Source of the DNA: Deltaproteobacteria bacterium
Lineage (GTDB): Bacteria > Bdellovibrionota > UBA1018 > UBA923
NCBI GenBank assembly: GCA_016194725.1
Contig: JACQAW010000342.1
Location: forward strand, 1-56,666
Length of the DNA: 56,666 nucleotides
Reading direction: 5' to 3'
The notes below the pieces were generated by a model. The model saw nothing but the letters and a program-made list of their open reading frames with translations, searched no databases and was not told the DNA's origin. The translations under genes were made by a program, and so were the position numbers. Of this stretch, positions 27,045 through 33,668 are shown piece by piece (within the stretch, counting starts at the first letter, position 1; each line of letters starts with the position of its first letter).

Positions 27045-27074
27045 GTTATACGTGGGCGACAAGACCTAGTTCAA
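27045..27074 (-). promoter_or_regulatory. promoter of histone-like gene
   Basis: On the minus strand TTGAAC (27074-27069), an 18-base spacer and TATAAC (27050-27045) precede the gene by about 32 bases. An AT-rich stretch with repeated TAGTA words (27072-27108) lies immediately upstream and could act as an UP-like or terminator sequence for the preceding gene. Confidence 0.55.
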
Positions 27075-27098
27075 GTATTAACTAGTACTTATTAGTAT

Positions 27099-28835
27099 TT
27101 AGTAGGATTCACCGGCAAAGTTGACCCGGTGGTATTTAATGAACGTGCCCAGAAACGCGTCGTCGGTAAAGGCATGGTTTTGGACCCAGGGCTGGGTGAG
27201 CTGGTTGTCAATACGGGTCAGCAGTGGCACATAGGGCAGGTCTTCATCCATGATCTGCTGAAAGCGGTGAATCTTGGCCATTCGCGGTTTCCCGTTCGAA
27301 AGTGCTGCAATCTCGTCACCCAGGCGGTCTACCTCGGGGTTTTTGTACCCCGCCGTATTGCCACCCACCCCGATGGACTGCGACACGGCCCGGCCCAGCG
27401 AGTCGTCGGCATCGGGAAAGGAGGTGATGAAGCCCAGCGTGCTCACCCCGAATTTCATCAGATTCAAGCGCTGCACCAGCACGGGAAACGTGAGGGCCTC
27501 AAGCTCGAGCGGGATTCCAGCTTCTCGCAGCTGCTGGGCCACGAGCTCGAAGAACTGGCGCTGCTCACTTTCGCTGGTTACCGAGAAGTTCAGCGCGGGC
27601 AACCCCTTGCCCTCGGCAAAGCCGGCCTTGGCCAGCAGCGCTTTGCTCAGCGAAAGATTTCGCCTGCCCCAGCGGCTCTTGAAGCCCGGGTCAAAGCCGT
27701 ACATGTTCGAGGCGATGATGGACTCGAGCTGCACCGCCTGTCCTGAAAAAAGCCGTTCGATGATTTTGGGAATGTCGAGGGCCAGGGCGAACGCCTGGCG
27801 CAGCTCTTTTTTCCGGCCCCACACCGCATCGAGCATGTTGAAGATGAACACGCGCGCCTCTTTGTGCGGCTCGCGTTCGAGGTGCAGACCGCGCGCCGCG
27901 ATGTCGGCCACCAGACCGCCTTTGGCATCGAGCACCACCGGAATATTGTCGCGAGTCAGCGTGGTCATGTCCAGCTGGCCCGCCATGAACTTGAGCCAGC
28001 GGGGCTGAGCCTCGGGCAGAATTTCAAAGACGACCTTGTCCACGAACGGCAGCGCGTGGTTGGCATCGGCCAGCAGCCCCCGCTTGCGGCTATCGGCATT
28101 GCCATCGGCGGGGTACAGGCGATGGTGGTAGTTCGGGTTTTTTACGCCCACGATTTTGGAATGCAGCTCGACCTCGCGCGCTAAAAACGGGCCCGTGCCC
28201 ACGGGGTGCGTGGCAAACTTGTCGCCGTAAAATTCCACGCACTCGCGCGCGATGATCGAGGTGCGGCTGTCGGTCAGCTCATCTGCCAGGCGCGGATGCG
28301 GGCGAGTGAGCCTGAGCTCGACCGAGTAGAGGCCAGTGGTGCGCACCCCTGAAATCGTGGCGGCCTTGCCCGCGTAAAAGTCGTCGATGCCCTCGATGAT
28401 GTGCTCGAACGTGTCGAAGTACGGCGAGTGAAGCCCGCGCGTGGCCATGCGCTCGAACATGTAAACCACGTCGGCCGAGGTCATCTCGCGGCCCTTGCCG
28501 TGGGTGGCGGCAAAGCAGGGGTCGTCGTGAAAAAAAACTTTCTTGCGCAGCTGTACCGTGAAGCGCTTGAAGTCGGCACTCGTGGTCGGCAGCTTTTCGG
28601 CCAGCCCCGGCGTCAGCTGATAAGGGCGCTTGAGGTAATGGTATTCGAAAAGCGTTTCGTAAAAAAGCTGAGTGGCCTGCCGGCTGTACAGCTCGCCCGC
28701 GGCCGTGGGGTCAAGCGTGGTGAGCTTCGCCGTCAGGGCAACCCGAAACTCATTGTGCTCGGCTACCATTGGAAGACTTGGCGCCGCGTGCAGGGCTACG
28801 AGTGGCATTAGAGCGAGCAGCGCCAGCAGTGCCAT
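27099..28835 (-). CDS. family 5 extracellular solute-binding protein (peptide/opine type)
   Basis: 578 aa from ATG 28835, which has GGAAG at good spacing; an in-frame TTG at 28853 is less likely. Signal peptide MALLALLALMPLVALHA. It is a full-length SBP_bac_5 protein: LTTLDPTAAGELYSRQATQLFYETLFEY near the start, then TSADVVYMFERM, VELRLTRPHP and the C-terminal lobe with DAVWGRKKELRQAFALALDIPKI and GYKNPEVDRLGDEI. It would bind oligopeptides or similar ligands in the periplasm. No permease or ATPase genes adjoin it, so it is an orphan binding protein. It follows doxX in the same direction. Confidence 0.88.
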   Translation of the reverse strand: MALLALLALMPLVALHAAPSLPMVAEHNEFRVALTAKLTTLDPTAAGELYSRQATQLFYETLFEYHYLKRPYQLTPGLAEKLPTTSADFKRFTVQLRKKVFFHDDPCFAATHGKGREMTSADVVYMFERMATRGLHSPYFDTFEHIIEGIDDFYAGKAATISGVRTTGLYSVELRLTRPHPRLADELTDSRTSIIARECVEFYGDKFATHPVGTGPFLAREVELHSKIVGVKNPNYHHRLYPADGNADSRKRGLLADANHALPFVDKVVFEILPEAQPRWLKFMAGQLDMTTLTRDNIPVVLDAKGGLVADIAARGLHLEREPHKEARVFIFNMLDAVWGRKKELRQAFALALDIPKIIERLFSGQAVQLESIIASNMYGFDPGFKSRWGRRNLSLSKALLAKAGFAEGKGLPALNFSVTSESEQRQFFELVAQQLREAGIPLELEALTFPVLVQRLNLMKFGVSTLGFITSFPDADDSLGRAVSQSIGVGGNTAGYKNPEVDRLGDEIAALSNGKPRMAKIHRFQQIMDEDLPYVPLLTRIDNQLTQPWVQNHAFTDDAFLGTFIKYHRVNFAGESY

Positions 28836-28858
28836 ATTTCTTCCGGGATTCAACGCGA

Positions 28859-29263
28859 TTAGGCGTCCTTGCCTATGGTCAGCTTGCCCGCGCCATTGCC
28901 ATAAACGAGAAGCAGACCACCCATGATGGCCAGGTTTTTGAGCACCGAAACGACCTGCTCCTGACTGGCCACGTTCAGCCCGCTGGTGAAGGCCGCCTTG
29001 AAATGAAAGATATAGGTAACCGGAATCATGAAGGCAAACAGGATCAAAGCCCCCAGGCGAGCCCGAAACCCCGACGCCAGGCTAAGCCCGCAGCCCAGCT
29101 CGATGAGCACCGCCGCATAAAGAAAAAAAGGCGCGGCCGGCATGCCGGCCGCCGACATATGAGAAACCGTGCTTTCATAATTCCCAATCTTTGAGATGCC
29201 CGAAAGTATGAAAATCAGCGCTAACAGCAGCCTGCCTAAAAGTGAGCTCAAAGTCTGGGCCAT
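28859..29263 (-). CDS. DoxX family membrane protein
   Basis: 134 aa with four membrane helices (LGRLLLALIFILSGISKI, FFLYAAVLIELGCGLSLA, ALILFAFMIPVTYIFHF, VLKNLAIMGGLLLVYG). The SGISKI motif in helix 1 and the IELGCGLSL helix are typical of DoxX/YphA proteins. Relatives act in quinone-linked redox or thiosulfate oxidation, but most are unassigned. It is 23 bases upstream of the solute-binding protein gene, likely in one operon. Confidence 0.88.
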   Translation of the reverse strand: MAQTLSSLLGRLLLALIFILSGISKIGNYESTVSHMSAAGMPAAPFFLYAAVLIELGCGLSLASGFRARLGALILFAFMIPVTYIFHFKAAFTSGLNVASQEQVVSVLKNLAIMGGLLLVYGNGAGKLTIGKDA

Positions 29264-29345
29264 GCGTTGGGTCCCCCCTGTTGTGCGATATCATTCGATG
29301 CGTTGCTTCCAGTCTAACAGGACAAGGTGTAATTGAAAATACCGC

Positions 29346-29374
29346 AAGACATCATAAGCCGGGGCCGTTATAAA
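29346..29374 (+). promoter_or_regulatory. promoter of tRNA-Leu
   Basis: AAGACA (29346-29351), a 17-base spacer and TATAAA (29369-29374) stand about 30 bases before the mature tRNA. The GC-rich run just after the -10 (AGGGCC) resembles the stringent discriminator of stable RNA promoters. Confidence 0.55.
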
Positions 29375-29403
29375 TAGGGCCTACCTTCGATCTCATCTCA
29401 AGT

Positions 29404-29492
29404 GCCGGGGTGGCGGAATTGGTAGACGCACAGGACTTAAAATCCTGGGCCTGGAAACGGGCGTATGAGTTCGATTCTCATCCTCGGCACCA
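29404..29492 (+). tRNA. tRNA-Leu (anticodon UAA), CCA encoded
   Basis: The 7-bp acceptor stem GCCGGGG/CCTCGGC pairs with one G-U. The D-arm, anticodon loop ACTTAAAAT with anticodon TAA (UAA), a long variable arm (class II), the T-arm GAGTTCGATTCTC and a genomic ACCA end are all visible. It reads UUA/UUG codons. Its 3' end is the start of the direct repeat bounding the integrated element that follows. Confidence 0.96.
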
Positions 29493-29554
29493 TTTTATGA
29501 GTTCTATTTTTGGTCTAAAAACGTAAACGAACGTAATTAAACAATGAGTTTTCC
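29487..29554 (+). repeat. left attachment-type direct repeat (tRNA 3' end)
   Basis: Starts GCACCAT at the tRNA-Leu 3' end and contains ATGAGTTCTATTTT and GGTCTAAAAA, both repeated exactly in the right copy at 37427-37494; overall roughly 80% identical by eye. Confidence 0.75.
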
Positions 29555-29615
29555 CTGAGTTTAGGCCCGTTCCAGCACCTCTTCCTGTCTCGAATTGGCT
29601 CGACCCGGCCTGAGT

Positions 29616-29644
29616 TGGCTAAAAGCTGGCTAAGGTTTGGCTAA
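29616..29644 (+). repeat. three phased TGGCTAA iterons
   Basis: TGGCTAA occurs at 29616, 29627 and 29638, an exact 11-bp period that puts all copies on one face of the helix. A partial copy (TTGGCT) is at 29595. Placement just inside the left end suits binding sites for an excisionase, integrase arm or replication initiator. Confidence 0.6.
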
Positions 29645-29653
29645 GAGTTCGAG

Positions 29654-29747
29654 AGCCCAAAGTCACCCAAAACCAATGCGCGAAACACCACCACTCACGG
29701 GATAGTCCCGCGTGCCAGGTGCCAGTGGTGTTTCGCGCCAAAGGGCT
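29654..29747 (+). ncRNA. large nested hairpin (structured RNA or oriT-like cruciform)
   Basis: Three nested inverted repeats share one axis: AGCCC/GGGCT outside, a perfect 14-bp arm pair GCGCGAAACACCAC/GTGGTGTTTCGCGC (29678-29691 with 29725-29738), and an inner CGGGA/TCCCG with a 3-base loop. It ends ten bases before a strong ribosome site for the 56-aa peptide. It could be a 5' regulatory RNA or a DNA cruciform used in transfer or replication. Confidence 0.5.
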
Positions 29748-29767
29748 TTGTCCAACAGGAGGCACAT

Positions 29768-29938
29768 ATGGATATCGGAAAACTCATTGGCAAGCTCATC
29801 ACGGTTGCTCTCGTTCTTGCAACGGCGGGAACGCTCTACGAAGTCACGATCGCGCTCAAAGAGGCCGCGCTCGATACGCAGAGGCATGGAATGGTGTCGT
29901 TGGGCGCGTTCAATCGACGGCTCGAACGAGGGCGTTAA
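29768..29938 (+). CDS. 56-aa single-span membrane peptide
   Basis: Translation MDIGKLIGKLITVALVLATA... continues through one predicted membrane helix (about residues 5-24) to a charged tail ending RRLERGR. A perfect AGGAGG lies five bases before the ATG, far better than for most genes here, which argues it is real. It is bracketed by the nested hairpin upstream and a 14-bp terminator stem downstream, a compact independent unit. Function is unknown; small membrane peptides of mobile elements include type I toxins and holin-like proteins, but nothing here proves that. An opposing ORF on the other strand (29663-29887) is a shadow. Confidence 0.6.
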   Translation: MDIGKLIGKLITVALVLATAGTLYEVTIALKEAALDTQRHGMVSLGAFNRRLERGR

Positions 29939-29943
29939 TTTTA

Positions 29944-29981
29944 AACGTGTGCGGCGGAGAACTCTCCCCGCCGCACACGTT
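29944..29981 (+). terminator. 14-bp perfect hairpin after 56-aa gene
   Basis: AACGTGTGCGGCGG and its exact complement are separated by a 10-base loop, beginning six bases after the stop codon. The T-tract is poor (TTGTTTACTT), so it may also stabilise the mRNA end. Confidence 0.55.
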
Positions 29982-30030
29982 GTTTACTTATTGAAGTCGG
30001 TTAGCTAATATATTTTTTCAAAATATGAAA

Positions 30031-30058
30031 AGCCGACAGCCGACAGCCGACAGCCGAC
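30031..30058 (+). repeat. four tandem AGCCGAC heptamers
   Basis: AGCCGAC is repeated four times without interruption just upstream of the 80-aa gene; heptamer number could vary by slippage. It lies in the untranslated region, so a change would alter spacing and not frame. Confidence 0.7.
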
Positions 30059-30079
30059 GCCAAGCCCATTGGAGACTCT

Positions 30080-30322
30080 ATGGCTCGGCTAGAGGATGCA
30101 ATCGGGAAGCTCTATCAGTGGCAATACGGCATTCGTGATCCGAACGACTTCACTTTTCAGCTTTTCACCCTGCTCCAGATGGCCAGTCCCAGCGAGTTTG
30201 AAAAACTTGCAACCGCATACCCTGACGAAGCGAAAGCCTTCAAGCTTTGGTACCAGTCTAGTGATCCGGTAGAATTTTTTAAAAATCACGGCGTTTGGAA
30301 AGGACCGCGCTTCAAGGATTGA
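30080..30322 (+). CDS. 80-aa element protein, unknown function
   Basis: MARLEDAIGKLYQWQYGIRD... a small, aromatic-rich, mostly helical acidic/basic protein without cysteine or signal peptide. GGAGA precedes the ATG at good spacing. No family recognised. It is the gene immediately before the tandem terminators and the YcaO-like gene, so if the latter modifies a peptide this is one candidate partner, although it lacks cysteine and a typical leader/core division. Confidence 0.6.
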   Translation: MARLEDAIGKLYQWQYGIRDPNDFTFQLFTLLQMASPSEFEKLATAYPDEAKAFKLWYQSSDPVEFFKNHGVWKGPRFKD

Positions 30323-30349
30323 GCCCCGCGCGCTCTATTTGTGACGAAA

Positions 30350-30372
30350 AGACGCAGTTACGTCTATTTTTT
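30350..30372 (+). terminator. terminator-like hairpin, first of a tandem pair
   Basis: AGACG/CGTCT stem with a 6-base loop followed by TATTTTTT. Shares GACGCA...ACGTCT with the second copy at 30437. Confidence 0.55.
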
Positions 30373-30436
30373 CAAACCACTGCATTCGCAGGAATATCAA
30401 CAACTTATATTTAAAACGCCTCAACAAAATCCGGAA

Positions 30437-30462
30437 ACAGACGCAAATACGTCTGTTTTTTT
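30437..30462 (+). terminator. strong intrinsic terminator, second of a tandem pair
   Basis: ACAGACG/CGTCTGT stem (7 bp, 6-base loop) followed by seven T. It ends transcription of the small-ORF unit before the YcaO-like gene. Confidence 0.7.
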
Positions 30463-30628
30463 CTTTTTCGCCCCTCTTCCCCTCTATGTAAATATCTGAT
30501 AATCCCTTTTGCGTTCAATCCTTTAGCCCTCATCTTGGGGAGCCGCGAACTTTTGGCTCAAGGGTTGCTGATGGTCTGTCCCGAATCGCGGAGCGATTTG
30601 GAATTGCCGTCAGTGAGAGAGGAACAAG

Positions 30629-31198
30629 ATGAGGGAGTCCATTGCAGAAATTTTCGCCATCGCAAAAAGCAGTAGGTTCACGGCCTACGAGCAGGGCGTG
30701 CTCGTGCATCTTCCAACTGGCGAAAACGTCACCGTAAAAATCGAACGCACCACCAAATCGCTGCGCCCCGTGGGCCTTCGTTTCTCGACGTTTGCATTCG
30801 TGACGGAAGTAAGCGCGGGCGCTGCTCGCGGTTTTGGTTACGGAGAAGCACCCACCCAACTTATCGCCCTCCAAAAAAGTATCGCCGAGGGTGTCGAGCG
30901 CGCTATTTATAAGGCACTCAAGGGCACCCCCCACGGAACGCCGAACTCGAATGGATGGGCGGCCCATATCAACCGGGAGCGCGCCGTCGAGTCTGCGGTT
31001 GACGAGCTTGCCGAGAGAGATGCAGTGCTCGTGCATTGGCTTCGCAAGATTCCAATGAAAGAAATTACGCCCGCGACCTGGCCGATCCGCATCGTGCGTT
31101 GGACGCAGACGGAACTTTTCCTCTCTCCCAAGTTCAATCAACTGCGCGTAGCCGACGCCGAGTTCTCGCGCGAGCTTACTGAGTTTGTCACCGATTGA
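30629..31198 (+). CDS. compact YcaO-like ATP-binding protein
   Basis: 189 aa from ATG 30629 (GAGAGG upstream). Two YcaO signature segments are visible: residues 72-91 (GEAPTQLIALQKSIAEGVER, compare E. coli YcaO GATKKAALASALGEYFER) with Glu87 and Glu90, and residues 107-143 beginning SNGWAAHINRERAVESAVDE (compare SNGMSAGNTRNEARVQGLSE), followed by Glu126, Glu129 and Arg130. These are the ATP/magnesium positions. In E. coli YcaO about 100 residues separate the two segments; here only ~15 do, and the C-terminal half of the domain is absent. YcaO enzymes use ATP to activate peptide backbones (azoline, thioamide, amidine formation). Whether this miniature is active is unknown. Confidence 0.65.
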   Translation: MRESIAEIFAIAKSSRFTAYEQGVLVHLPTGENVTVKIERTTKSLRPVGLRFSTFAFVTEVSAGAARGFGYGEAPTQLIALQKSIAEGVERAIYKALKGTPHGTPNSNGWAAHINRERAVESAVDELAERDAVLVHWLRKIPMKEITPATWPIRIVRWTQTELFLSPKFNQLRVADAEFSRELTEFVTD

Positions 31199-31221
31199 TC
31201 GCGCCTGATTCTTGAGTTTGG

Positions 31222-31854
31222 TCATGCCGCTTGTCCTTCTGGCGCGATGGCCTCCCAATGACGCTCGACGAATTTCTCGAGCCCGAGCGCTTTTGCTTGA
31301 GCATGAATCTTCTGAAGCGTCGTTCGTTTCTCGGCAACTGCCGTTCGCGTCGCACGAAGCGCGACCCTTAGCCCCATTTTTGAGGCATACCGAAAAGTCT
31401 CAACAAGAGTTCGTTCAAGATTGGTGATTCGGTAAGTCCCATGGTCTTCAACCCCCTTGCGAGGATTAGTTTTTGTACGAATACAGCGGTACCGATGATC
31501 GTTGGCTTTTACGCTATAGGGAGTCATCATCCAGACGCGCTGCGGGACTTGCTCAATAAGCCCGTGATGAAAAAGGGCTGTCATGCCGCCGACTACCGAA
31601 TCAGGGCCAAGCTTCTCGCAGGCAACCACGTAATCTTGTTCCTCGGGCTTGATCGTCGAGTCGGGGTGCATGTACAGGCCGGCTCCCAGTCGCACGACCT
31701 GATTTGCCGCGACAAGCCGCGAAAGTGTAGGTTGGGAGATGCCAAGCCGCCTTGCATCGCCAATGCGAAATACGCCCATCTTCTTGAGCTGAGGAAGAAG
31801 TTTTGCGACTCTTAGAGGGCGGCCTCGTTTGGGCTTCGATCGACTCTTTTTCAT
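31222..31854 (-). CDS. AbiEi-type antitoxin/transcriptional regulator (orphan)
   Basis: 210 aa. The N-terminal winged helix (about 20-75: LLPQLKKMGVFRIGDARRLGISQPTLSRLVAANQVVRLGAGLYMHP) and the following DYVVACEKLGPDSVVGGMTALFHHGL segment are the AbiEi_4/type IV antitoxin pattern; the C-terminal half ends with a helical region. AbiEi represses its own operon by binding inverted repeats and counteracts the AbiEii nucleotidyltransferase. No AbiEii gene follows (the next gene is convergent, 23 bases away), so it is an orphan. An AbiEi-like operator overlaps its promoter. Confidence 0.78.
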   Translation of the reverse strand: MKKSRSKPKRGRPLRVAKLLPQLKKMGVFRIGDARRLGISQPTLSRLVAANQVVRLGAGLYMHPDSTIKPEEQDYVVACEKLGPDSVVGGMTALFHHGLIEQVPQRVWMMTPYSVKANDHRYRCIRTKTNPRKGVEDHGTYRITNLERTLVETFRYASKMGLRVALRATRTAVAEKRTTLQKIHAQAKALGLEKFVERHWEAIAPEGQAA

Positions 31855-31873
31855 CCAGCTATTCCTTCAAATA

Positions 31874-31927
31874 ATTATGAATATAAGTAACCAAAAAGTC
31901 AAGTTTTTGTACTTTTCTATTCATAAT
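31874..31927 (-). promoter_or_regulatory. promoter and palindromic operator of the AbiEi-type gene
   Basis: Minus-strand promoter TTGACT (31902-31897), 17-base spacer, CATAAT (31879-31874). A perfect 10-bp inverted repeat, ATTATGAATA at 31874-31883 and its complement at 31918-31927, brackets the promoter; one arm covers the -10. AbiEi proteins are known to bind such paired repeats to autorepress. Confidence 0.65.
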
Positions 31928-31939
31928 AATAGAGAAACC

Positions 31940-32814
31940 CTAAAAATGAAAAAGTGCCGAGGACTCCTCCTCGGCACCCGTTCTTTGACAAACAATGACT
32001 GATCCGAAAAAGGCCACGATTCCGTTCCTCGCGGAGACGACTGTCGAAAACCTCCTAACGCCATCAGTTATTATCGAATGAGCACGCTTCGGGAGTTTAA
32101 AGAACTGCTGAATCGCGTTCTTCCCGCCCCAGAAGTAGATCGGCGCCCCGCGTGGATTTTCGAGCACCTCGTCGATCATTGATACTCCGAACGAGGCATC
32201 ATCATTGGATCTTGAGCGCATTCCTTCACCCCACTTTTCGTGAAGCCGGTTGCCGAAAGATCTTGAATTTACGAAGTACCAGACCATCGAAATCTCGGAT
32301 CTTGCGTGGTAGGCACGAAAGATTTTCTCGTAGCGACTGAGTTTCTTGGGATGAAGCTCGCACTCCACTGCAATCGCCCGCACCTTTCCGGTGTGGGTCG
32401 TTGCCGAGAAGATCGCGTCCGGTATCAGGGATCTCGTCTCGTCGCCGCTTCTTCGATGCGAATAAAGACGTCGCCTCATGCTCCGATCCAGCACCCAGTT
32501 TTCGTCAAGACCCAAGCTTTCCAAGGCCATGCGGATATCGGTCAACTGCACGTCGTGATCGAGGTTTAGGCGATTGATGCGAGGTAGCCTTTCCCCTTCA
32601 CCTGCCTCTTCTTCGCCTTGAACGCCCAGGCACCAGGAACAGCTCCCTGGATGCGCCTGATCCATTGCCCCTGCTCAAGTTTTCTTAGGCGCCGAAGGAG
32701 TGTCGTTTTGCGTATACCCGGGAAGGCCGTTTTCTCTACCTGGCGTGTTGAAAGTACGCCGTAGCGATCAAGCCGGTCCAAAAGCTCGCGGTCGCGAGTC
32801 GTTAATGTCGTCAT
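31940..32814 (-). CDS. replication-relaxation-like protein, split by a frameshift
   Basis: Two overlapping frames together match this family. The first (ATG 32814, 82 codons) is a winged helix: RDRELLDRLDRYGVLSTRQV, then TTLLRRLRKLEQGQWIRR. The second frame, open from 32665, continues RINRLNLDHDVQLTDIRMAL, ESLGLDENWV, PDAIFSATT, AVECELHPKKLSRYEKIFRAY. Joining them needs a -1 shift between about 32575 and 32660 and gives ~291 aa, normal for the family. These proteins occur on plasmids and integrative elements, probably in replication or transfer. The break looks like a mutation; the GGGGAAA present is not in a canonical slippery phase. Confidence 0.65.
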
Positions 32815-32816
32815 GG

Positions 32817-33359
32817 TTAGTACCTCCTTTCCATTTGATTAAGCGCTCGCTCGATCGCAGATTGTCCCTTGATGGCAGAGTCAGCGGGCTTTGGTTTTGG
32901 CGGTTTGGGAGTAGGTTCTTCTTCATTTGGGTCAGGCAACCGCGATTCTAGTTCATCGATTTTCATGTGGAGCATCGAGACCTCATCGGCGAACGGGCGC
33001 ACTGCCTCTGAGAACTCCCAGCGCCTGGCAAAAAGCTCCCTCGTCTTGATTTCGAGCTCGGTTAGACGGTCCTCGATGACCTTGCGGTATTCATCTTCTT
33101 TCTTTTTCTTCTTCTGGAAATACTCGTTCACCTTGACTGTGACGATCATGACGGCCCAGATTAAGAGCCCGCCGCCCAGGACGTAAGGAATAGCCTGCCA
33201 CACCGCCGATACGGCGCTACAGATCAAATCCCAAAGCCCTGGCGGCTGCGGACCACGGAGAACAGCATGGGCGGTTTCAGGATAAAAGATCGGAATGCAT
33301 TGAATGACGGAATAGACAATAGCCACCGCAAGGGCAGCCAGGAGTAGGATGTCTCCCAT
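32817..33359 (-). CDS. membrane protein with coiled coil and Pro-rich tail
   Basis: About 180 aa from ATG 33359. Two membrane helices (LLLAALAVAIVYSVIQCIPIF and YVLGGGLLIWAVMIVTVKV) are followed by a lysine run, a charged coiled coil (about 95-145: RKVIEDRLTELEIKTRELFA...) and a proline-rich segment (EEEPTPKPPKPKP). No family recognised. Its stop is two bases before the relaxation-like gene start, so the two are one operon. A GTG at 33380 is an alternative start. Confidence 0.6.
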   Translation of the reverse strand: MGDILLLAALAVAIVYSVIQCIPIFYPETAHAVLRGPQPPGLWDLICSAVSAVWQAIPYVLGGGLLIWAVMIVTVKVNEYFQKKKKKEDEYRKVIEDRLTELEIKTRELFARRWEFSEAVRPFADEVSMLHMKIDELESRLPDPNEEEPTPKPPKPKPADSAIKGQSAIERALNQMERRY

Positions 33360-33449
33360 AGGGTAAACGTCTCCCTTCACCGGATTTTCAGGAGAAAACC
33401 GGGGTGGATGGTTTTTAGATTTCAGAACCAGCCTGGAAAACGCCTAGAA

Positions 33450-33480
33450 GTGCGAACACGCAATGTATGTGCATTCGCAC
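33450..33480. promoter_or_regulatory. imperfect palindrome upstream of membrane-protein operon
   Basis: GTGCGAA and TTCGCAC form 7-bp outer arms of a 31-base dyad with further partial symmetry inside (GCA...TGC). It lies about 90 bases before the membrane-protein gene and next to a TATATC box on the minus strand, so it may be a repressor operator. Confidence 0.4.
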
Positions 33481-33518
33481 ATGTTTGATATAACGGTGAC
33501 CGGCCAAGCGCAATAATT

Positions 33519-33668
33519 TTATTTCTTTTTAATTTCAAATGGTTGTGAATTCTGGGCCGTTTTCAACCTGCCGAACGCGCCTTCCAGTCGATTCACGAAG
33601 GAATTCCGCGCCCTCGATCTGAAGGAACCATTAACAATTCGCGCGGCTTGTTTTGATTCTCTACTCAT
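33519..33668 (-). CDS. 49-aa basic peptide overlapping the large secreted gene
   Basis: MSRESKQAARIVNGSFRSRA... a short basic peptide ending EIKKK. Its ATG overlaps the stop of the large gene by eight bases (GATGAGTAG), the usual geometry for coupled translation. There is no recognisable family and no independent ribosome site, so it could be chance. Confidence 0.35.
   Translation of the reverse strand: MSRESKQAARIVNGSFRSRARNSFVNRLEGAFGRLKTAQNSQPFEIKKK

Larger units (their letters stand above)
30323..30628. other. 306-bp spacer with tandem terminators and YcaO leader
   Basis: Holds two near-identical terminator hairpins and then about 165 bases leading to the YcaO-like start. That leader has small hairpins (GAGCC/GGCTC around 30540-30564; AATCG/CGATT around 30584-30600) and a GATAAT at 30499 that may be a -10. 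No gene is supported. Confidence 0.45.

Noticed and set aside
29663..29887. 74-codon minus ORF over the nested hairpin
   Set aside because: Created by the inverted repeat and the antisense of the 56-aa gene; no ribosome site.
30031..30058. Tandem AGCCGAC heptamers as a CRISPR-like array
   Set aside because: Repeats abut without spacers; it is a simple tandem repeat.
30530..31258. 242-codon minus-strand ORF opposite the YcaO-like gene
   Set aside because: Antisense shadow: the plus-strand frame has a ribosome site and YcaO motifs, the minus frame has none.
32580..32600. GGGGAAA as a programmed -1 slippery site in the relaxation-like gene
   Set aside because: The zero-frame codons are GGG AAA, so the A-site tRNA would not re-pair after a -1 slip; no downstream hairpin is evident.
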